Position numbers and translations under genes: made by a program
Notes under the pieces: generated by a model
The model's database searches: none
Told to the model about the DNA's origin: nothing
What the model saw: the letters and a program-made list of their open reading frames with translations, nothing else
DNA from: Agelaius tricolor
Taxonomy: Eukaryota; Chordata; Aves; Passeriformes; Icteridae
Direction of reading: 5' to 3'
Assembly (NCBI GenBank): GCA_023055355.1
Contig: JALJCS010000012.1
Coordinates: 9,646,501-9,710,500 of the forward strand
Length of the DNA stretch: 64,000 bases
In this document: piece after piece, positions 25,401 through 37,318 of the stretch
How the letters are laid out: every line of letters starts with the position of its first letter
Numbering within the stretch: the stretch's first letter is position 1

Positions 25401-26830
25401 ATTGTTTACACAGAAACTGTGCTAAGGCAAACCTGAAAGCTTATGTCACTGCATTTTTTTCTTGCCCAAACCTAATCCCAAACCTGCTTGCTGCCCAAAG
25501 CAGACACTGCTGCTGTGTGTAAGTCCTGTGGGAGTTCAGTTTCAATGCCAACCCTGAAATATTTGAATTCTTAACACAGACATTAAATAGAAGTAACTGG
25601 AAAATTAATTCCCATATTGCAATTTTATTTTGATATTAAAACAGCACAGCAGCTGTTACTCTGAAATACAATCCTGCACCACTCCAGAGCCCAAAGATGA
25701 CGTCTTGCACCCCAGTAGTCAAAAAAAATACAATGTCTGTGTGAATTAAGTCCACCTCAGGTCCTGGCTCTGTAGTTTCTGTGAGGCAACATTTCTCTAT
25801 TCTTACAGGACAAACCATATTCAAAACAGATGCAAGACAAACCAATGCAAATGTCACTGAAATTGTTTATAGCCCAGTAACTATTCTGTTGTTACTTGTG
25901 CTCCTTACCTCCATGAGATGCAAGGCACTGAAGGCAGGTGTGGTTGGGTTAGCCAGGAGAGGTCTCCTGCTCTGCAGGAATCTTTAGTTACATGATCTCC
26001 ATACTAGTTATTTTCTGGTTGTTGCTTTTGAGTGCATCTTTTTTTCATTCCCCACTGCAGGGTTCACTTTCTCCTCAACAAGACAGGTAGACAACAAGGC
26101 CATGCTAAGTTTCTCCATTCACCTATTGCAGACCTAGCCCTCAGCATGCAGTAGGAGCATCCCTTCCCCAGCTTACATGGATTGGGTGGTAGGCAGCCAA
26201 TACATCCCATAGATCACCTACAGATTTATTCTTCTTGATGATTGCAGTGTTCAACTCAAGCAGGAAAAGAGAGGCTAGCAGATTGGCTCAGTACCTGGCA
26301 GCATGTTAGGAGCTCTCAGCCTGGGGTTTGGACTGGGTTAGGACTGACCATGCACAACACATTCAGGTATTCTCAGCTGGAAGCATTTTCTCTTCATCTT
26401 GTTTTCTTACCTGACCAAGAGGCTCAACACTCTTTGTAGACACATGCTACAGTCACCTAGCTCCACCAGGGCTGAGTCTGCAGGAATTTCTCCCCTGAGA
26501 CCAGCAGCCTCTTCTCCCTGAGCGTGCCCTTCAGAGCTGCCAAAGATTTCCCTCACCCACCCCAATCCCTCAGTTGCCACAGAAGCAGCACAACATAGAA
26601 CCATCTGTGACAAACCAAAGGGATTTACTGCTTATCTTTTGCAAAGAGTTTTGCACTCAGGAGAGTCCTGCAAGGGGTATGAAGAGATGCCATGTGCATA
26701 TGAACTGCACCACAGGAGGAAAGGGCCCAAAGGTGCACTGAGACCTCCTCATGGGGCAGTTTTCAGCAGTAATTTGGGCATACCAAAATAGAATTCTCTT
26801 CAGATACCAAACCTATGGATAATTCATCCA
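22461..26830. other. intergenic DNA between WDFY1 and SERPINE2
   Basis: About 4.4 kb downstream of SERPINE2. In the human genome MRPL44 lies in this interval. I looked for its conserved RNase III-like and dsRNA-binding segments in all frames and saw none. No RNA gene or named repeat is evident. Confidence 0.5.
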
Positions 26831-26867
26831 CAGCAGAATGACTTCAAAAAAGGTCATCAGAGGGAGG

Positions 26868-26955
26868 GCTAAAACAAACAAGCAAAAATCCAAACAAGCA
26901 AAAAATCCAAACAACCAAACAAACCCCATCACAAAAAACCAACACCCCCCTACGC
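26868..26955. repeat. A/C-rich low-complexity tract
   Basis: Runs of AAACAAGC, AAATCCAAAC and AACAAACCCC-like units. Similar tracts occur at about 446-535 and 63,285-63,365. Confidence 0.65.
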
Positions 26956-27087
26956 ACAACAAAAAGGTCTCACAAAAGATCTCCCTCCTTTCATTCTTCT
27001 TAAATCTCAAACAATTACACAGGGCTCTGGACCCCAATATCCTTCAGCACATCTACAATCCACAACACTGACTGTTCATAATGCAGT

Positions 27088-27093
27088 TTTATT
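27088..27093 (-). terminator. SERPINE2: distal poly(A) signal AATAAA of SERPINE2
   Basis: AATAAA on the minus strand about 610 bases after the stop codon, followed by a GT-rich downstream element. This is the best candidate for the main 3' end. Confidence 0.7.
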
Positions 27094-27261
27094 TTTTTCC
27101 TTTGTACAAAAACAAATATAAAATTTAAATCCAATAGAAAGTGTATACTAGCAATGACAAGTTTACATTACAATGAGACAGGACAATGCGATGTGTATTG
27201 AACACCACATTAGTTTTAAAACTCTCAGTGATACATGCACTATATAAAAACTGCTAGAACT

Positions 27262-27267
27262 TTTATT
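27262..27267 (-). terminator. SERPINE2: proximal poly(A) signal candidate AATAAA of SERPINE2
   Basis: A second AATAAA on the minus strand about 435 bases after the stop codon. It could give a shorter 3'UTR; its use is unproven. Confidence 0.4.
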
Positions 27268-27699
27268 CTATTTCTACCAAGAATATCCAGGTACCAAGAT
27301 ACTCAAGAACCAAAAGTAATCTTGATAGGTGGTATCTACAAAATTAGACCTTTTCCACACACAAGAAGAAACCAACATTAATAGAAACATTTATCATTCT
27401 TTGTTAAAATCCTCTCACAAAAAGCCATACATAAAATTCTTAGTAGATACAGAAAAAGCTCAGAAGCTGCTAGCATAGGTAACCATTCAGTAGTTTAGAG
27501 AATCTTTTAGACATTTTGAAGAGATACTGTAGTTTTCAATCTGTATTTTCCCCACAAAGCCAGAACTATGTTGACTCCTGTTTCAAAACCTAGTCAGTGG
27601 TTAAAACTAGTTCTTGAGTGAAGTCAAAGAGTAGTGTACAAAATATTTAACAGAACAGGGGTGTGCCTGTTTACTTCTTGAAGAAAGTCTTTTCCACAT

Positions 27700-27737
27700 T
27701 CAAGGTTTGTTTATTTGTCCCATAAACAAGATTGTAC
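27700..27737 (-). CDS. SERPINE2: SERPINE2 exon 9 (stop codon)
   Basis: 38 coding bases. Acceptor CCCTCAG. It encodes (G)TILFMGQINKP then TGA. The final strand 5B matches the serpin family end. Confidence 0.96.
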
Positions 27738-30700
27738 CTGAGGGATGAAACAAAAACAGAGGTTACCGTCATCTGTAAATAGAGTTAAACTTTTCCATGA
27801 AAATTTTAAGTCCACAGAGCACAGCCAAGCCACCTCTCCAGTCTTGTCCAGCCTCCCTGAGGTCTGTGAGCCAGGGAAGTGCATGTTTGGATAGGTGGCC
27901 AGCTCCTATTTCTAGAGACACACAGCCCTGTTGATGCTCTGTGGAGCCTGGGGATGGGGCTGGCTGCCAGCAGCCTGCTCTTCTCCCAGTGCTGGCAGCA
28001 GCACCTTGTTCCCAACTAACTGACATATTGATCATACAGGTCACTGCAAGAAGGGCAATTCTGCTCTGGGAGACTCAGCCCATGCTGCAAAGGAGCTGTG
28101 AGCATTATATTGGAACACTCACTTATGTCCAGGGCAGGCTGGGGCAGCACCCCAGATCCCCAGCCCGCTCTTCTGCCTTGGCCCTCGCTGTCTGACTGTC
28201 CAGAAAGCTGGGTCCTGTTCAGCAGTTCACTACCAGTAAAGAGCTGTTTCCTCTGCACTCAGGGGAGCTATGACTATTAAAGACTCTTCTTTTATACCCA
28301 CAAACCTGCCACGCTTGCTTCTGTTACCTTGACAGCCAAAATGGATTTTTTTCCCTGCTCCAAGTTGTATTCCCAATAAAATAATATAAAATTAAGGGCA
28401 AAAAAACCCCTGCAAGTGCATTTTTATAATAGTTATTGCCACTATTACATAGCTGATACTCAACTTCTAAGCCAAAAAGTACTTACAGATGCTGCTTACC
28501 TGTAGGATTGTGCCGGATGAAAAATACAAATGGTCTGTCTACTATGAACCAAGGAGGGGATGACCTGGCTATTAAAATTGCAGCTTGCAAAAAAAAAAAA
28601 AAAAGTTTAGAGTGAGACAAATCAAACACCACAATGCATTACATACTCTATCAAAGTAAAGTTTCCTTGTAGATAGATATATACATGCATGTGTGTATGT
28701 ATATCTATATATATATAAATATCTGCACCTTGAATAGGTGCAGACAAATGCCTAAAACCAAGTAACTTGGACATTTAAAGCCACACAGGTCACATGATAT
28801 TCTTACAGGAAGCATTTAAAAAGACAAGACCCACACAGAGCTGGAAGTCTTGGGTTGTCACCCAAAGGCTATAGTAGCTTACTCCTCTTTGTAACCTGGA
28901 TAGCCAGAATGTGCTATCAGTGGCCTGATATAAAGTCTAAGCTATGGGAAGACACTTCTCTAGAAGTAAGCCTGTCAATATTTCTTACAGTGATCAACAC
29001 TGGCAAGTTGAGATTTGACTGAGAAATCACATAAAACCCATTAACTGAGTCTGAGCACACTGCTGCAGTGATCTCCAAGTGGGCTATCTCTGCCTAGTGC
29101 CAAAGCCTTCTAATGGAGTTTGCCCAAGTCTGACAGTCATCAGTACAACTGCTTACTTGTTGCTGCAGAAGCTTTGGTTCCATCTTCACTAACTTCAATT
29201 TTTGTCTTTTGCAGAACGTTAGATACATGAAGACCTTCTGTTCCTGCAAGACCCAAGGAGAACAGCACCTTCAGTAAAACTCACCAAGAGAGTCCTGCAG
29301 TACTGTGTAGCTAAGCAGCTCTGTCAGCATGGCCCAGAATACTAAAACCTGCTACAATCCTGCTGGAATCCCAAAGCTGCTGTGTAGAACAATACCTTTG
29401 AATGCAGTCATTAAGTGAGTAATTACAAAAATATGGAATAACTTATCTTACTCCTTGTTCCTCCTCATTTCCTAAGTTTCCTTATTGATGGTTTAAGTTA
29501 GAAGTGCTCACATGCATTTTTAGTTTTAATTTTAAAAATCCTGAAAAAATTTGCTATCTGAATTTAAGTTACACTCCCATGTGTCTCAACGTCAGGGGAA
29601 AAAAAAAGCACTTAGCAACATACCTTGCTTTCAATGAAAGACAGGCATTTGTTTTCAAATTAAGCCACCACAAGGTAAGCTTTTCTGTTAAACAATTCTA
29701 CAGAAGCTAATCAGGATTTTAATGAAAGTAGAGAGGAGAAATAAAATGACATTTTACAGCTATGAGTTCAAAAGTGTTTACACCCCATTTTCAGATACTA
29801 ATATTTACAGCTCTGAGTTGGTTCAGTCCCCTAAAGTGTGAATGTTTTTCATGCATGCTTTCTTACAGCTCAAGTCACTAAACACATGCTTCAGGGAAGG
29901 TTACACGCTGTAGTTGCAGTATTTGCTATAGAATAAAGGTATTTTTTAAGCCCTGCCAAAGATTTCAGACAATGCCTGAGACCCTTAGGCTGCAATATCA
30001 AATCTTAAGAAACTGACCAGCATGATTTACTGCTGTAATGTAAGATGAGGGAGGAAAAAAGCCACTGCAATGTTGAACAGAAGCAAGCAGTCATGCCTGG
30101 CTGGCTACAACATAAAACCAGCTCCAATGTCATGGCAACACTTAGCCAAGAGAAAGCAGACAACTGCATTGGTAAAGCAGCACTTTATTCAAAGCTAGGA
30201 ACTATGAAGGACCACCATGAATTAAAACAAAAAAACCCTTACTTGTTATTTTTGCAAAGTTTGCCTTTGACTGGTCAAACATATCTGTAATACCAAGTGC
30301 TTTCAGAGGTTCCTTTAAGTCTGTTTCTGCTTCTGCTGTAAATCTGGTTGGAACAAAAACAGAATGCATCATTATTATGCAGGAAAGTCACCTGAAGTAT
30401 TCCTTCTCCTGTATCTGATTAAATACATATAAATAACCCCCCAAACACTCCCTGAAGAAGCAGTGGATTGTATAAGTACTTACTTTGGTAAAATAACCTG
30501 CACTCTTTTTGCTACCATGGTTGTCATCCAGCTTCCTATTGTTTTAGTGCTGATGTGGGGGATGATAGCAGAGAGTGGCGTTGTGCTTTCGGTGGGCAGT
30601 GCAACCAACATGCTGATCATCTCCCCGTGGTATGGCAGCTCAATGATGTTGTACCACAGCTCATTTGGGGTACTTGTAGTGCCTAAAATAATAGATACAA

Positions 30701-33700
30701 ACAAACCCAAACAAACTAGTGAGCCATGGCCATTATAGCCTTATAACCTTAACACAGCTACTGTTAGAAGAGTCTGTCAGGAAAGCTTTGCCCACACTTC
30801 AAAACCAACTCTAAAGTCCCCAGGCTTCCTGGTGGGCAGCCCTTCAAAAGGCATAGGCTCTGTACAGCTGCTAGTGTGACATAAAACACAGACAGGCACC
30901 ATGGAGCATGCACTCATTTAACATACACACTGTTTCCCAGACAAATCTCACCAGCCCAGAGCAGCAAGCCTGCTATGCTAGAAGTGGCCAGGTCAGTGAA
31001 TTAACTGGATCTCTGCTCCAGATCTCAGCTGTACCACAACTAGCTGTGAACTGAGAATAAAAATAAAGCAAGGAATAGCAGTAGACTGACTTTCCAAACT
31101 GAAGAGATTTTGCAGACAAGCTCCTTCCTCCAAGAGTTATTTCAAGACCTCCTGGTTCCTGTCTGAATTAGTCTGTTGCATTTGTTTAATTTTCTTGCTT
31201 CATAAGGATCTGATTAGGAAACAATCTGAAGTCTTGCAAGATAGTGGAAAGCAGCCACTTTGAGGCAGTGCAAGAGGCCAATTAGATGAGATGGAGGGAG
31301 ATAGCAGCACATCTAAGTTACAGCAAGACTGCCTTTGAGCAGCCCTCTCCTCCTCCAAGCTCCCTTTGCTTACTGTGGGATTTCTGGCATGTGGCTGGGA
31401 AGCAAATGCTTTTTATAGTAGTTTCAAGTTAAAATTTGTCAGTTTAACTACAGACAGTATTTCAGGCAAGGTTTTAGGATAGCAACAAGATCTTATTGTC
31501 TTTCCCCTTTCTTCATCTAAATCTGTACTTGACAGTCCAAGCTGAAAATCTACAGCTTCATTACAAATTTAATCTTGTTGCCAGCACCATGAAAGCTGCT
31601 CTGAACTCATATTGCTACAAAACTGGCAGTATTGCACCTCTGTTTTCCAAGAATCATGTCAAAGTTGGCAGTTTCACTATTCCTTTTATTATGGCAGTGG
31701 TTCTGAGGCTGGATCCTACAGATATAACACTGGCTGCAGAAGTCAGCTCCAGGACAATCACACAAGGCAAACTGTCCAACAGGTAAATGCTGCTTTCCTG
31801 ATTTGCTGCTTCCATTACTGAGGCAAACTGAACAGGAGGGGAGCTCAGCTTCAGTCAGCAGATGGGACTGAAGATACTTAAGATATTTAAACTTTAGAGA
31901 TTCCATTCCAAGCATGGATAAAATAGAAGCCCTCTGTTAGGAAATCTAGAGATAAAAAACCTCATTTGAGTCCTCAGGAAATGAGTAACTCAGCAGTATT
32001 TCTTTTGTTCCTTTTTAGCCTTAATAGTTTCTCTACCTTAAACACAGGCCAACATAATGGATATTATAACCAGCATCAGCAGTCAAAGCCTTCAAGATAA
32101 TAGACTTGCTAAACCCCACTTGAAGTTATAGAACTCATTTGAAACTCCAAAATTAGTATGTACTGCAGTATAAACTCACACTTTCAGCAGTTAAAGTATT
32201 ACATTACATCTGCTCTAGTATACAGGTCTGGGACAGAGTCACAGCTGTTTAACATAAAGTCTACTAATACTAATTGAGCACTACTGACAGTACAAGCAGG
32301 CATTTAAAAGCACAGTGTGTCTTGCTTTTAGATTTATAGCAAGCTGTATTTTCAGGCCTATTTCTCAGAGTGTATTTAGCACACATGGAATTAAGTTCCA
32401 GGAAGCACTTCTTAGAAGGATGCAACACAAGTTTTTAATCAGAGCATCCATCTTACTTTGACCACTAAAATCCCCATAAGGCTGCAAACTGGAGCTCTGA
32501 AGTACATTGTCAGTCACATCAAGCTGCTGGTGTCAGCTCTGAGAGTCTCTGATGGAAGGCTGGCAGAACCTGCTGAACTTCTTTTCACTTGTGACTCAAT
32601 CTGAAGAGCAGTTTCACACCTCAGGAGATACAGCCAACATTCTAACCCAGCTCCTCTGGCTCCCACAGGACTGGAGACTGTGCAAGTCTCATTTCTCTAT
32701 CTGCAGTAAAATATAAACTGAAACTCCAATCTTTCTCTCATATACAGCTCACTACCAGGTAAGCCTCCTACCATTCTGCCTGTTGGCAGCTTTCCTTTAT
32801 TCTCAGCTCTTATAAACATGTACTTTTCTTTCTTACAGCAACATGCAAATTTCTCAATTTGGGTACTTCAGACTTTCCCTTTTGAAGGCAAAGGATAAGG
32901 CAATACTTGACAGAGTATCCAACCTCAAGGCAACTGTTAAGTACCTTGCCCATGCCTCAGCAGCAGGAGACACTTCTGTAACAATCCATCTATATCAGCT
33001 ACAGGAACAGCTCCATTAAATGTACAGCAAGCTCCTGGAAAGAGCCAATTCTACACCCTTTGTTGGTGGCAGTGGGAGTCACTGGGCTTACCACAGCGGA
33101 AGATGGACAGCTGGGACAGCATAGGAACTTGGTAGGTCTTCCCATCAGCTCCATAAAATGGGCGTTTCTTGGTATTTTCAGGTCGAAATCGTGATTTCCA
33201 TAAGCCCTTGAAATACACAGCATTCACTAAAACCAGTCTGGTCAAACTGCCCTCAATATCATCTGGAGCTACAACCTGATCAATCATACCTAGAAGAAAG
33301 AAAGGAATTCTTGAGCATTTGCTGTTGTAACACTGGCCAACTGTTTCTGAAGAACCCAATACACATTACTTTAGACCCCTTGACCTGTGAGTGTGCCAGC
33401 TCCTCATGGGACAATGTATTTAAAATTCATAAAGTCAGTGCTATTCTTTGTCAAAAAGTAAACTTTCAGGATAACCAGAAATAAAACATCAGGCTATCAG
33501 TTAGCAGGATATGTTTAACAACTAACAAGGCTCTACCTTTTCCAGCATGCAAGCAGATCTAAGACTGCATGGAGTAGTTTCAGCTGAAACACCTCCCCAT
33601 TCACACACTGCTTGCAACATTGCTATGCAAAACTGGTGATGTGGTCGGGAAAGAATTTGACAGCCTCATTTGACAAATACCGCATCCAACATCATTAACA

Positions 33701-36700
33701 CACTCCTCACATCCAGGAGAGACTTGTTTTAGCTCCAGAAGGTACCAAACACATAATTCCCCCTAGACTGGGAACATGCTGCAAAATGTGATGTCTGGCT
33801 TCAGTGTCTATAAGCTTTACAATTGGTTCAAGAGGCTTGAAGCATGAGGAGCTCTGTCAAGGCAGGGTTAGTTAAGAATCCTCCACTAAATGTGAGTCCT
33901 GAGAACAGGGTCATATCTTAGGACAGTTTAGGGCAGTCAGAGCAAAAGCTGAACTGCCCTACAGCTTCCCATAAGTCTGATTTACTGAGAAAAACATCTG
34001 AGCTGCCTGAAAGCATCTATGTTTGAGAGAAAGCATGGACCCCAGACAACTGTGCTTGGATTTCTCACCAGGTACATGAATACAAAGAGTAAAAGCTGCT
34101 CTGATCCCATGGATGGATGGGATGGACACACACCCCAGACATCCCTCAAGGCCACCACACAGGCACATCTGCTGGGGCAACAAGACTGCTGGTTCCTGAG
34201 CCACCAGCTCTAAAGCATCACACTAATGTCTGCTAAAAGACAGCTTTGAGCTGCAGAACAGAGCTTCCTCCACCTCCCTTTATCTTTCTCCAATATTTCC
34301 ATCTAAATTGGACGTCTCAGACACCACCCTGCCACGGACAAAGGCACTCCCCAGTACTCACCCCTTGTTTCATTTTTCACCCATTGGTTGATGGAATCAC
34401 ATGCTGCATTTGGGTCCTCGAAGTCCACACTCTTGACACTGCACTGAAACACCTCTTTGTTCCTTGTAACAAAAGGCACTTCCATTTTAAAGCCACTCTT
34501 TGCAAACACTGCATTAGCAATTGTTACAATGTCTTTATTCTTTTTTGAGACTATCAGCCTGTTTATCTTCTTTAAGGCTTTACCAACTCCTGGTTGGAAA
34601 AAACAGCAAGTTTAATTTAGAATAACATGATAAACCAACAGTTACTTTATATGCAACTATTAATGACATGAAAAGTCAGACATTAAGTATTGGACTAGAA
34701 AAGGAAGACCAAAGCAAGCATTCTGAAGGGACTTCCAAAACACCCATTTCTGATGTCTCATCTGCATAATTCCCAGCAAAAACATTAACTCCACTATGAT
34801 GCCTGCTGCACCTCTAACTGTCTGCTCAGAATGTTACAGACAGTGCTTGGGATTACACTGAGGTTCAAATATTAGTGTAGAGCTACAAATCATGCTCTTC
34901 CACAGAACAGTTTCAAAAATATTTCATATCATATAAGCCAGGTCAATTGTCAGTTCTGTGATGACAAAGAAAGTCAAAGGGTCAGCCTACTCTCTCAGAG
35001 TTCTGCAGGATTTGCATAACAAATGGTCTTGAGCCTCAGAATGTAAAACAAAAATTCAAGTATTTTCTTTACTTCCTTTCCATTTACTGGAGAATAAAGG
35101 AAGCTGTCAAGAGTTTATTATAAAACTTCCAAATTGAGTCTCAGTTTCCTTAAAGACTAAGTCCTGGCCTAAATCAGCTACAAGCAGGAGTTAAAGAGAT
35201 TAACACATGAGCTTGCCTCTAAAAAAAGGAAAAGGGAAAGTAGTAGGTTCCAGTGCTTAGTCAAGATCCTCAGGACCTGAAAGCAGATTGTACAGAGTGC
35301 TTGCTAGCTCCTTCACTGTGTGTGAGGGAAAGCAGATGGCAGCACAGAAGAACTGCTATGCTCACCATACCCAGTTCTCCTGTGTTACACCCATCAATGA
35401 GTGCCTGTCTACACAGGGAAGCTACTGCCAGGCAGGCACCTTCATGTTCAACCACTGTATCAAACAGCATCCTTGGGTGGCTGTTACTGAAGGGTTCCCT
35501 CTGTTTCCCAATACAATTTAGGCAGAAACATTTCCTGACTACTTTCTTATGTAGACAGAGAAGAGATATGAAAGGAATAAATTAGTTCAGAATTATTCTC
35601 TTAGCTGCATGTAAGAAAAAACCTCAGATGGCTTTGCTGTTTCATGTATCATGAATGCTTTAACAGCACCACTGGTATGAACTTCTACATGTTCACTCTC
35701 CAATACTATGGGCAAATTCTTTTGGAGAACATACCATAACAGAGGTTCTCAAACTGTATTCTGTGGACCACTGGTGGCCCACGGAGCACTTGCTGGTGGT
35801 CCGGGGAGAGCTGGCTGGTCTCATGATGCTGGCTCTCCTCTTTGCTTCCAGCTGCTAAATTGCATTAAAAGACAGCTAAAGACAAATTAAATACTTTTCA
35901 ACTAATACCTTTCCAAAGAAGCAGTTGCCAAAGGACTTTAAGGTAGTCATGAACAAGAGCAGGGGATACCTGTGCAAGGACAGAGGCAGCATCCCATACC
36001 AAGCCTCTAACCAGGCAGTGGCTACCTTCTAAGGGTTTGAGAACCTCTGTGTCTCACAGTTAGGATTAGGAATACTGAAGGCCAAATAAAACCAGTTGAT
36101 ACAGTACTTCAACATTTTTGCAAGTACTTGGATTTTAAGCATTCAAATATTCCTAGAGCTGATTATCCCATGAAGGGCTTTCAATCTACATCATTTAGAT
36201 GTTAAGGTGTCAAATAATTTAGTTGTACTTCAAATCCAGGACCAAAACAGCAAAGCAAATGAAGACAGGACAACATGTTATATGGCAACATGTTATATGA
36301 CAATACTGCTCAAGATTTAAATGTGCACTTACCTCCTGGAGGATTTTCTATTCTTGGAAGTAAGGCAGAATGCTGGCACTAAGATGTTAAGTCTTGCTGG
36401 CAAACACGCACAAAAATAGCATGCAAATTAAAGCAGTAAGAATCTTCAGCCTACTCCCTCTGGAAGGGGCAGACATTGGCAGAGGAATATGAACACAGAT
36501 GCATGCAGTGTCAGGCACAGGCAAGCAGAAATGGCTGTTTCAAGAAGAGGGCACTACAAGAACTACACATACAGGGATTCTGACAGCAGAAACACATGAA
36601 CAAAACTGAAGAGCAAAGTGAAAGTATCAATTGTATGGTTAGTTTGCACTGCTTTCAGTGAGGTGCCAAGAAATATCCTCTTGCCCTGGTATCTAAGGAG

Positions 36701-37299
36701 TGGCACATTAAAGGTTGTTCAGCCCTGAAATGGAGTACAGCCACCTTCCTGCTCAGAGCTAGCACTGGCCCACCATCCACCCTGTTCTGGAATACCAATG
36801 TGGCAAGGACAAAGGCAGTTCTAGCCAGGGCCCTGAAGTCATTAACCAAGCTGCTTATAAGCCAGTTTGGGTATATGTACATACCCATGCTCAAATTGCC
36901 AATTAACTTCAAGCATGTCCATTCTGCGCTTTTGTAAACAGAGTTAATTGGTGCATGATGCAATCTACCACACTTTGAAAGCCATCTCATACATCATGAA
37001 AAGTCTGACAAAACACACCCAAAACCACCTTAGGATCACTGACCATTTACACTGTATCTCATCATAGTTGTCAGCTGCTTCTTTGTCTTGCCATCAGCTC
37101 CCAGCTGCAACACCCCCAGGACAGATGCAATCCCGTGAGGAGAAACAACAACATTGTCCTGAGGCTTAGCTTTCACTATTTGATTGAAGACCTGGATTCC
37201 AACATCAGAGCTAAGCTCCTCCAGAGGATAAAAACTGAACTGGGAACATACAGACATTAAAGTCCCAAGAACAAAGAGGAGTGAAAAATGCCAGTTCAT
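27700..37299 (-). CDS. SERPINE2: SERPINE2, glia-derived nexin / protease nexin-1 (complete CDS)
   Basis: Coding exons on the minus strand: 37044-37299, 34362-34589, 33092-33289, 30484-30682, 30243-30343, 29157-29243, 28500-28583, 27700-27737. Phases agree and the total is 1,191 bases: 396 residues plus stop (human 398 as I recall). A signal peptide of about 19 residues (hydrophobic LLFVLGTLMSV, then CS|Q) precedes the serpin fold. A basic heparin-binding region includes KTKKQL and KALKKINRLIVSKKNK (about residues 71-104). The reactive loop has hinge EDGTKASAATTAILIA and P1-P1' Arg363-Ser364, then the protein ends with serpin motifs DRPFVFFIRHNPTG and MGQINKP. The family is a secreted inhibitor of thrombin, urokinase, tPA and plasmin, acting at the heparan-sulfate-rich cell surface. 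One N-linked sequon (N158-E-T) is present. Very secure. Confidence 0.98.
28500..28583 (-). CDS. SERPINE2: SERPINE2 exon 8 (reactive centre)
   Basis: 84 bases. Acceptor is a 15-T run then GCAAG; donor ACAG|GTAAGC. It encodes AILIARSSPPWFIVDRPF then VFFIRHNPT. Arg363-Ser364 is the scissile pair, the specificity for thrombin-like and urokinase-like proteases. Confidence 0.97.
28671..28722. repeat. AT/GT-rich microsatellite in SERPINE2 intron 7
   Basis: AGATAGATATATACATGCAT, then GTGTGTATGT and TATATATATA: an impure dinucleotide and tetranucleotide mixture of about 50 bp. Confidence 0.7.
29157..29243 (-). CDS. SERPINE2: SERPINE2 exon 7 (reactive-loop hinge)
   Basis: 87 bases. Acceptor TCTTGCAG, donor ACAA|GTAAGC. 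It encodes EGLHVSNVLQKTKIEVSEDG and TKASAAT. The small-residue hinge supports an inhibitory serpin. Confidence 0.96.
30243..30343 (-). CDS. SERPINE2: SERPINE2 exon 6
   Basis: 101 bases, separated from exon 5 by a 140-base intron, the shortest here. Acceptor CAACCAG, donor ACAA|GTAAGG. It encodes FTAEAETDLKEPLKALGITD, MFDQSKANFAKIT. Confidence 0.96.
30484..30682 (-). CDS. SERPINE2: SERPINE2 exon 5
   Basis: 199 bases. Acceptor TATTTTAG, donor CCAAA|GTAAGT. It encodes NELWYNIIELPYHGEMISML through PHISTKTIGSW and KRVQVILPK, the B-sheet core of the serpin fold. Confidence 0.97.
33092..33289 (-). CDS. SERPINE2: SERPINE2 exon 4
   Basis: 198 bases. Acceptor CTTCTAG, donor TGTG|GTAAGC. It encodes MIDQVVAPDDIEGSLTRLVL, NAVYFKGLWKSRFRPENTKK (serpin strand 3A and following) and VPMLSQLSIFRC. 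Confidence 0.97.
34362..34589 (-). CDS. SERPINE2: SERPINE2 exon 3
   Basis: 228 bases. Acceptor CAACCAG, donor AGGG|GTGAGT. It encodes residues 86-162: the helix-D basic heparin-binding segment, IVTIANAVFAKSG, VPFVTRNKEVFQC and SINQWVKNETR. The sequon at the human KNAS position is replaced by KSGF. Confidence 0.97.
35739..36050. mobile_element. hAT-like non-autonomous DNA transposon (312 bp)
   Basis: Perfect 16-bp terminal inverted repeats ACAGAGGTTCTCAAAC (35,739-35,754) and its reverse complement (36,035-36,050) bound about 280 bp of non-coding DNA in SERPINE2 intron 2. The CAGNGGTTCTCAA start is characteristic of hAT/Charlie-type elements. The flanking 8 bases (ATACCATA / GTCTCACA) match at only 4 positions, so the target-site duplication has decayed or the ends are slightly off. 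Confidence 0.65.
36271..36300. repeat. 15-bp tandem duplication
   Basis: CAACATGTTATATGG followed by CAACATGTTATATGA in SERPINE2 intron 2; 14 of 15 bases match. Confidence 0.85.
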
Positions 37300-37318
37300 G
37301 ATTCCTGGTTGGAAATAC
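37044..37318 (-). CDS. SERPINE2: SERPINE2 exon 2 (start codon; first 19 bases are 5'UTR)
   Basis: Acceptor TTCTTGCAG|GTATTT at 37,318, ATG at 37,299-37,297 (A at -3), donor AATG|GTCAGT. 256 coding bases give the signal peptide and serpin helices A-C through MMRYSVN, with the SPHGIASVLGVLQLGADG block. Confidence 0.97.

Larger units (their letters stand above)
27070..27699 (-). other. SERPINE2: SERPINE2 3' untranslated region
   Basis: It runs from the stop codon (27,702-27,700) to just past the distal AATAAA at 27,093-27,088. It is AT-rich with no splice site needed. The end near 27,070 is inferred from the signal plus a downstream GT-rich stretch (TGTTGTGGATTGTAGATGTG). Confidence 0.7.
27738..34361 (-). 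other. SERPINE2: SERPINE2 introns 3-8
   Basis: Intron sizes from the 5' side: 1,072, 2,409, 140, 999, 573 and 762 bases. There is an AT/GT microsatellite in intron 7 and no other element I can name. Confidence 0.7.
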
